Positions 5,129 through 9,202 of a DNA stretch of 9,202 nucleotides are shown one piece after another. This stretch comes from Candidatus Melainabacteria bacterium (lineage in GTDB: Bacteria > Cyanobacteriota > Vampirovibrionia > 2-02-FULL-35-15): the NCBI GenBank assembly GCA_023250175.1, contig JAHFBD010000080.1, positions 1-9,202 on the forward strand. Direction: 5' to 3'. Below the pieces are notes generated by a model, which was not told where the DNA came from, did no database searches, and saw only the letters and a list, made by a program, of their open reading frames with translations. Position 1 is the first letter of the stretch, and every line of letters starts with the position of its first letter. Made by a program: the position numbers and the translations under genes.

Positions 5129-6539
5129 TTTAAAGAGTTATAAATTCTTGAAAAATCTAAGAGTTGGACTTGCTGTGTCAGGTGGCGTTGATTCAATGGT
5201 GTTGCTTGACTTATTTAATAAGATTAAAGTAATCAATAACTTAGAATTATATGTTTTACATTATAATCATAAATGGAGGGCTAGTTCTAATAATGATGCC
5301 AAGCTTGTTAAACAATACTGTATAAAAAATAAAATCAGATTTATTTATAAAGAAGCAACTGGTAATGTTATTAAAAGTGAAGAAAATGCACGAGATCGAA
5401 GATATTCTTTTTTCAGGGAAGTAGCAAAGAAATATAAATTGGACTATGTGTGTACTGCACATCATAAGGATGATCAGGTTGAAACGGTATTGTTTAGACT
5501 TGCAAGAGGTACTGGTTCTGGTGGACTAACACCGATAAAAGATTTTTTAGAACTTAGTAATGAAAGCCGTGTTTTTAGACCACTCTTAAATGTTACACGC
5601 AGTGAAATTCAAAATTATGCTTTGAATAATAATCTTTCTTTTATTCAGGATAAAACCAATTTTGATATTCAATACAAGCGAAACCTAATCAGGATAAAGA
5701 TTTTGCCATTGCTATCAAGGGTGAATAAAAATGTTGTTAATAATATTTTGCTATGTAGTGATTTGGTTTATTCTCAAAATAAGGTTCTTGAGAAGTTCTT
5801 TGAAAGGTTATTAAAAACTTTCATAGATAAAAATGTATATAATCTATGGATTCAAAAAAAAGAACCATTTAGTTATATTGCAATGAATCGAAAACGATTT
5901 TTAAAACTAGATTACTTTACACAAAAATCTTTTATTTATTGGTTTTTAAACATTAATAAAATAAAAGGTTCTATAAGCAGGCTTGAACTTGTTTTAACTT
6001 CTATAAAAGATAGACATTCAATTTCTTTAAGTAAAGAATATTTCTTTTACGTTGATGAGAATAAGATAATACTTGAGCTGGTAAAGTCTAGGGTTAAAAA
6101 CATTGATTCGTTACCTGTAAAGGAAACATTTATTCTAGATAATAAAAACATTCGAATTATGTTTCAAAAAGACAAGATGCTTCTAATAAATTTGTATAAA
6201 AACAAGGTTTTTAAGAAACCATTTCCTTCAGATAAAGAGATGAAAGCATATGTCGATCTTTCTAAGTATTTCAGGAAAAAATTTACATTGAGAACCCGTA
6301 AACCATTTGATGTATTTCAACCTTTAGGATTAAAAAAATCTCTAAAACTTAAAAAGTACTTAATAAACAAAAAAATTATTAGAGGAAACAGATATAATCT
6401 TCCATTATTGTGTTATAGGAAAGAAGTTTTATGGATTCCTGGATATGCAGTAAGTGATAAGATAAGGGTCGAAAACATTGCAACACATGTTTTAGAGATA
6501 AAGGAAAATAATGGCATTAACTTAAAAATATACCCATGA
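5091..6539 (+). CDS. tilS: tRNA(Ile)-lysidine synthase
   Basis: TilS uses ATP to attach lysine to C34 of the CAU-anticodon tRNA-Ile, making it read AUA and charge with isoleucine. AUA is frequent in this AT-rich sequence. The N-type ATP pyrophosphatase domain has the PP-loop SGGVDS (residues 30-35), HYNHKWR (57-63), ENARDRRY (98-105), TAHHKDDQVET (122-132), RGTGSGGL (139-146) and DKTN..DIQYKRNLIR (187-201). The C-terminal TilS domain is recognisable from about 384, with LRTRKPFDVFQPLG at 400-413 where most homologues have GD before the aromatic residue, and ILWIPG-like VLWIPGY near the end. The length of 482 is in the longer class of the family (E. coli 432). The ATG at 5091 places the PP-loop at the usual distance but overlaps the upstream gene by 38 bases; TTG at 5103 is an alternative. 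It overlaps hpt by ATGA. Confidence 0.95.
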   Translation: MLKTLINQTLSNNLKSYKFLKNLRVGLAVSGGVDSMVLLDLFNKIKVINNLELYVLHYNHKWRASSNNDAKLVKQYCIKNKIRFIYKEATGNVIKSEENARDRRYSFFREVAKKYKLDYVCTAHHKDDQVETVLFRLARGTGSGGLTPIKDFLELSNESRVFRPLLNVTRSEIQNYALNNNLSFIQDKTNFDIQYKRNLIRIKILPLLSRVNKNVVNNILLCSDLVYSQNKVLEKFFERLLKTFIDKNVYNLWIQKKEPFSYIAMNRKRFLKLDYFTQKSFIYWFLNINKIKGSISRLELVLTSIKDRHSISLSKEYFFYVDENKIILELVKSRVKNIDSLPVKETFILDNKNIRIMFQKDKMLLINLYKNKVFKKPFPSDKEMKAYVDLSKYFRKKFTLRTRKPFDVFQPLGLKKSLKLKKYLINKKIIRGNRYNLPLLCYRKEVLWIPGYAVSDKIRVENIATHVLEIKENNGINLKIYP

Positions 6540-7072
6540 AAAGTAAAAAACCACAAATTCTATATACAGAAAAGCAAATACAAAAAATGATAAAGTTGAT
6601 GGCAAAGAAAATCAATATTGATTTTCCTGACCGTAAAACATCAAAATCTCTTGTTGTGATTTCTGTTTTAAAAGGTGCTTTTTTGTTTACAGCAGATTTG
6701 ATAAGAGAAATAAAGAGGCAAATACAATTGGAATTTGTCAGGATTTCAAGCTATGGAACAAGGCAAAGTTCAAGCGGGAGAATTGAAGCGCCATTGCTTA
6801 TTTTGCCAAATCTTACGGGGAGGGATGTCTTAATTGTTGAAGATATTGTAGATAGTGGAAGAACAATCAGCTTTTTAAAAGGATATATTCAAGAGCAGTT
6901 TCACCCAACAAACTTAAAAGTAGCATCCTTATTAAATAAAAAATCAAGACGGGAAGTAGATGTAAGAGCTGATTATATTGGGTTTGAAGTTGATAATTTG
7001 TTTTTATTTGGGTATGGGTTAGATAGCTCAGAAAAATTCAGACATTTACCATATCTTGCCTACTATGAGTAA
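6536..7072 (+). CDS. hpt: Hypoxanthine(-guanine) phosphoribosyltransferase
   Basis: This is a purine-salvage enzyme of the cytoplasm that joins hypoxanthine or guanine to PRPP, giving IMP or GMP and pyrophosphate. At 178 residues it has normal length. The PPi-binding loop VLKGAF is at 44-49, the flexible-loop strand FVRISSYG at 67-74, the PRPP signature VLIVEDIVDSGRT at 98-110 with the adjacent acidic pair E102/D103, and the purine-side motif GYGLDSSEKFRHLP at 159-172. Nothing essential is missing. Its ATG overlaps the tilS stop as ATGA, so translation is probably coupled; no separate ribosome binding site is needed or seen. The tilS-hpt-ftsH order matches Bacillus and many other bacteria. 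Sequence alone does not settle hypoxanthine against guanine preference. Confidence 0.95.
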   Translation: MKSKKPQILYTEKQIQKMIKLMAKKINIDFPDRKTSKSLVVISVLKGAFLFTADLIREIKRQIQLEFVRISSYGTRQSSSGRIEAPLLILPNLTGRDVLIVEDIVDSGRTISFLKGYIQEQFHPTNLKVASLLNKKSRREVDVRADYIGFEVDNLFLFGYGLDSSEKFRHLPYLAYYE

Positions 7073-7159
7073 ATCAATAGAAACAAATAGAAATCTTGTG
7101 ATTATTTTTATTAGGAAAGTGGTATTAATAGAGGATTAGGGCTTATAGATTATAATTTA

Positions 7160-7168
7160 TGATAAAAT
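7160..7168 (+). promoter_or_regulatory. Candidate extended -10 promoter of ftsH
   Basis: TGATAAAAT (TGnTAnnnT) ends 11 bases before the ftsH ATG at 7180. A perfect TATAAT sits just upstream at 7151-7156, inside the small dyad TTATA-gat-TATAA, and is an equally possible box. No convincing -35 element accompanies either. The 107-base gap after hpt suggests ftsH has its own promoter, although read-through is possible. Confidence 0.35.
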
Positions 7169-7179
7169 TAGAGTGATTT

Positions 7180-9114
7180 ATGAAAAAATTTAGTGCTACT
7201 TTGCCATTTGTAATATTATTTATGCTCCTTAGCTTATTTGTAATTACAATCATAGCTAAAAAAGAAAAAGATAATATCCTAACCTATAGCGAGTTTATAA
7301 AACTAGCTCTTATAAATGAAGGTCCTTCCCCAATTAAAAAAGTTGTTTTAACTAACGATTCTGATAATGCTGTTGTTATTTTTCCAGATAGTACAGAAAA
7401 AATAGTTCGAGTACCAAATTCAGATGGTAAGGCTCTGAAAGATTTAGCAGATGATTTAGCAAACAAATTAATTGAAGTAGAAGTTCGACCTCCTAGCGGA
7501 AGTAGTTTTTGGTTAAGCTTTTTAACCTCTATTCTTGTACCAGCTTTATTTTTAATTATGCTAATTTTTATGATTAGGAGTGCACAGAGTGGTGGCTCTC
7601 AGGCATTAAGTTTTGGTAAGAGTCGTGCAAAATTGCAACAAGATGCCAAGGTGAAGATTACATTTGCTGATGTGGCAGGGATTGATGAGTCAAAGCAAGA
7701 ATTACAAGAAGTTGTTGATTTCTTAAAAAATGGTGAGAAGTATTTAGCTATTGGTGCACGGATTCCAAGAGGAGTATTATTGGTTGGTGCGCCAGGTACA
7801 GGCAAAACGCTTTTAGCAAAGGCAGTAGCAGGTGAAGCCGGAGTTCCTTTTTTTAGTATAAGTGGTTCTGATTTTGTGGAAATGTTTGTTGGGGTTGGTG
7901 CTTCTCGTGTTAGAGACTTGTTTGACCAGGCAAAAAAAAATGCACCTTGTATAGTATTTGTTGATGAAATTGATGCAGTTGGTCGCCAGAGGGGTGCAGG
8001 ACTCGGTGGTGGTCATGATGAAAGAGAGCAAACATTAAATCAGCTGTTAGTAGAAATGGACGGGTTTGAATCTACCTCAGGAATTATTGTTATTGCTGCA
8101 ACAAATAGACCTGATATTTTAGATAGTGCATTATTAAGACCGGGTAGATTTGATCGACAAATTGTAATTGATAGACCTGATATAGCTGGTCGAGAAGCAA
8201 TTTTAAAAGTGCATGCTAAAGGAAAGCCATTTGCTAATGATGTAGATTTAAGAGTGTTAGCTAGAAGAACACCAGGTTTTACAGGAGCAGATCTTTCAAA
8301 TATGTTAAATGAAGGTGCTTTGTTAGCAGCTAGATATAATAAGCGTGAAATTGGAATGGATGATTTAGAACAAGCTATTGATAAGGTAATGGCTGGTCCA
8401 GAAAGGAAAAGCCGTATTATTACCCCAAAAGATAAAGAAGTTACTGCCTATCATGAAGTTGGTCATGCTTTGGTTGCTTACACTGAAAAAGATTCAGATC
8501 CATTGCATAAGGTTACTATAATTCCTCGTGGTATGGCGCTTGGAATAACAATGACACTACCAGAACAAGATCATTTGAATCTAACTCGTTCTCAGCTATT
8601 AGCAAGGATAAAGGTTCTTTTAGGTGGAAGAGTTGCAGAGGAAATTGTTTTTAAAGATATTACTACAGGTGCTCAAAATGACTTACAAAAAGCTACTGAG
8701 CTTTTACGTAAAATGTTAACTCAGTTTGGAATGAGTGATAAGCTGGGGCCCATGACTTTTGGACAAACCAATGATCATGTTTTTTTGGGACGTGATTTTG
8801 GGCATGTAAGAGACTATAGTGAAGAAGTAGCTACTCAAATTGATTATGAAATGAGAAATATTATAAATCAGTTATATGATGATTGCAAAAAACTTTTGAA
8901 TGAGAAAAGACAACATATGGATGCTTTGGTTCAGGTTCTTCTAGACAAGGAAACAATTGAAAAAGATGAATTTAAAGAAATTGTTGAAAAGGTTACCAGT
9001 GGAAACTTTATTTTTGAACCACGTAAAAATGGTAAAGGACAAATAGCTGAAACTAAAGAAGTAAGTTCAAATGGCTCATTACCACTCACAACAGAAGAAG
9101 TAGCAAGGGACTAA
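7180..9114 (+). CDS. ftsH: ATP-dependent zinc metalloprotease FtsH
   Basis: FtsH is a hexameric membrane-anchored AAA+ protease that extracts and degrades misfolded membrane proteins and selected cytosolic regulators. It has a membrane helix at about 8-26, an extracytoplasmic domain at about 30-108, and a second helix at about 110-132. The AAA module carries Walker A GAPGTGKT (203-210), the pore loop FVG (236-238), Walker B IVFVDEID (258-265), and the second region of homology with arginine fingers R320 and R323. The protease domain has zinc ligands H425 and H429 in HEVGH, catalytic E426, and the third ligand D501 in GAQNDL. The length of 644 equals that of E. coli FtsH. The C-terminal tail (about 620-644) is polar and variable, as usual. 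The gene is complete and shows no odd residues. The ATG at 7180 is followed by a proper n-region, and only a weak purine stretch (TTAGAG) precedes it. Confidence 0.98.
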   Translation: MKKFSATLPFVILFMLLSLFVITIIAKKEKDNILTYSEFIKLALINEGPSPIKKVVLTNDSDNAVVIFPDSTEKIVRVPNSDGKALKDLADDLANKLIEVEVRPPSGSSFWLSFLTSILVPALFLIMLIFMIRSAQSGGSQALSFGKSRAKLQQDAKVKITFADVAGIDESKQELQEVVDFLKNGEKYLAIGARIPRGVLLVGAPGTGKTLLAKAVAGEAGVPFFSISGSDFVEMFVGVGASRVRDLFDQAKKNAPCIVFVDEIDAVGRQRGAGLGGGHDEREQTLNQLLVEMDGFESTSGIIVIAATNRPDILDSALLRPGRFDRQIVIDRPDIAGREAILKVHAKGKPFANDVDLRVLARRTPGFTGADLSNMLNEGALLAARYNKREIGMDDLEQAIDKVMAGPERKSRIITPKDKEVTAYHEVGHALVAYTEKDSDPLHKVTIIPRGMALGITMTLPEQDHLNLTRSQLLARIKVLLGGRVAEEIVFKDITTGAQNDLQKATELLRKMLTQFGMSDKLGPMTFGQTNDHVFLGRDFGHVRDYSEEVATQIDYEMRNIINQLYDDCKKLLNEKRQHMDALVQVLLDKETIEKDEFKEIVEKVTSGNFIFEPRKNGKGQIAETKEVSSNGSLPLTTEEVARD

Positions 9115-9121
9115 GATGTAA

Positions 9122-9151
9122 GGTGTTAATATCAACTGAGGTCTTAACGCC
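9122..9151 (+). repeat. Inverted repeat between ftsH and the next gene
   Basis: GGTGTTAA (9122-9129) pairs with TTAACGCC (9144-9151) as eight continuous RNA base pairs including one U-G, around a 14-base loop. No U-run follows, so it is not a standard intrinsic terminator. It could slow the polymerase, protect the ftsH 3' end, or bind a regulator of the next gene. Confidence 0.4.
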
Positions 9152-9172
9152 AATCACCAATCAAGTTAAACA

Positions 9173-9202
9173 ATGACCAAAATAATGGATGGGCATATTT
9201 TG
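9173..9202 (+). CDS. folD: Start of a gene, probably folD (methylenetetrahydrofolate dehydrogenase/cyclohydrolase)
   Basis: Only ten codons are inside the window (MTKIMDGHIL), beginning at ATG 9173 and running off the right edge. FolD proteins, which interconvert methylene-, methenyl- and formyl-tetrahydrofolate in the cytoplasm, usually begin with a short 'a.ilDGk.la' strand, and IMDGHIL fits that. Ten residues are too few to be sure, and a chance open frame cannot be excluded. It starts 58 bases after the ftsH stop, with the inverted repeat at 9122-9151 in between. No clear Shine-Dalgarno is visible. Confidence 0.4.
   Translation, partial: MTKIMDGHIL

Noticed and set aside
4777..5196. Open - strand frame of 139 codons across the end of the NTF2-like gene and the start of tilS
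   Set aside because: It lies wholly opposite two well-supported + strand genes, its translation has no family-like motif, and it has no ribosome binding site. It is a shadow frame.
7092..7109. Possible intrinsic terminator after hpt (AATC, 4-base loop, GATT, then ATTTTT)
   Set aside because: The stem has only four pairs, three of them A-T, which is too weak to call a terminator in DNA this AT-rich.
7284..8031. Three short - strand open frames opposite ftsH
   Set aside because: The + strand codes for an intact FtsH throughout. The opposite frames give serine-, threonine- and cysteine-rich noise typical of antisense reading.

Overview
This is an AT-rich window (roughly one third G+C by eye) from a bacterial chromosome. 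It carries ten recognisable genes or gene parts, nine on the + strand and one on the - strand. A glycosyltransferase family 9 gene (the ADP-heptose:LPS heptosyltransferase family) at the left edge suggests a cell with an outer membrane. The tilS-hpt-ftsH order is widespread in bacteria and does not fix the lineage. The composition, the type of secreted hypothetical proteins and the GT9 gene would fit a deep-branching didermal group such as the non-photosynthetic relatives of Cyanobacteria (Melainabacteria/Vampirovibrionia). That placement is a guess from general resemblance, not something the sequence proves.

Layout. (1) 1-806: 3' part of a GT9 glycosyltransferase gene. Its recognisable protein sequence crosses from one reading frame to another near a run of seven T, so it is frameshifted or contains a sequencing error. 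(2) 846-2702: a compact + strand cluster of four small envelope genes: YtxH-like, DUF948 (YtxG-like), a second YtxH-like, and a secreted beta-rich protein of unknown function. (3) 2704-3675, - strand: an asparaginase of the PF06089 (Rhizobium etli AnsA/ReAV) type with its active-site cysteine, lysine and serine motifs intact. It converges on the previous gene with a single base between the stop codons. (4) 3676-4069: the only long non-coding stretch. It holds a G+C-rich, hairpin-forming leader in front of the asparaginase, a candidate extended -10 promoter, and a long imperfect palindrome over that promoter. (5) 4070-7072: a secreted NTF2-like protein whose 3' end overlaps tilS by 38 bases, then tilS, then hpt overlapping tilS by ATGA. 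(6) 7180-9114: ftsH, complete. (7) 9173-9202: the first ten codons of a further gene that looks like folD.

How the genes fit together. tilS (lysidine at the wobble base of tRNA-Ile2), hpt (purine salvage) and ftsH (membrane protease) form the conserved housekeeping core. The YtxH/DUF948 cluster resembles the Bacillus subtilis ytxGH pair but has a second YtxH copy. The part most worth a second look is the asparaginase leader at about 3692-3810: a G+C-rich island in an AT-rich gap, with two imperfect copies of a hairpin-forming unit that can pair in mutually exclusive ways, next to a dyad that overlaps the likely promoter. A second pattern is that the first genes of three transcription units lack a Shine-Dalgarno sequence and have a -10-like hexamer only 9-11 bases before the ATG, as in leaderless mRNAs. 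No tRNA, rRNA, CRISPR array or insertion sequence was seen.
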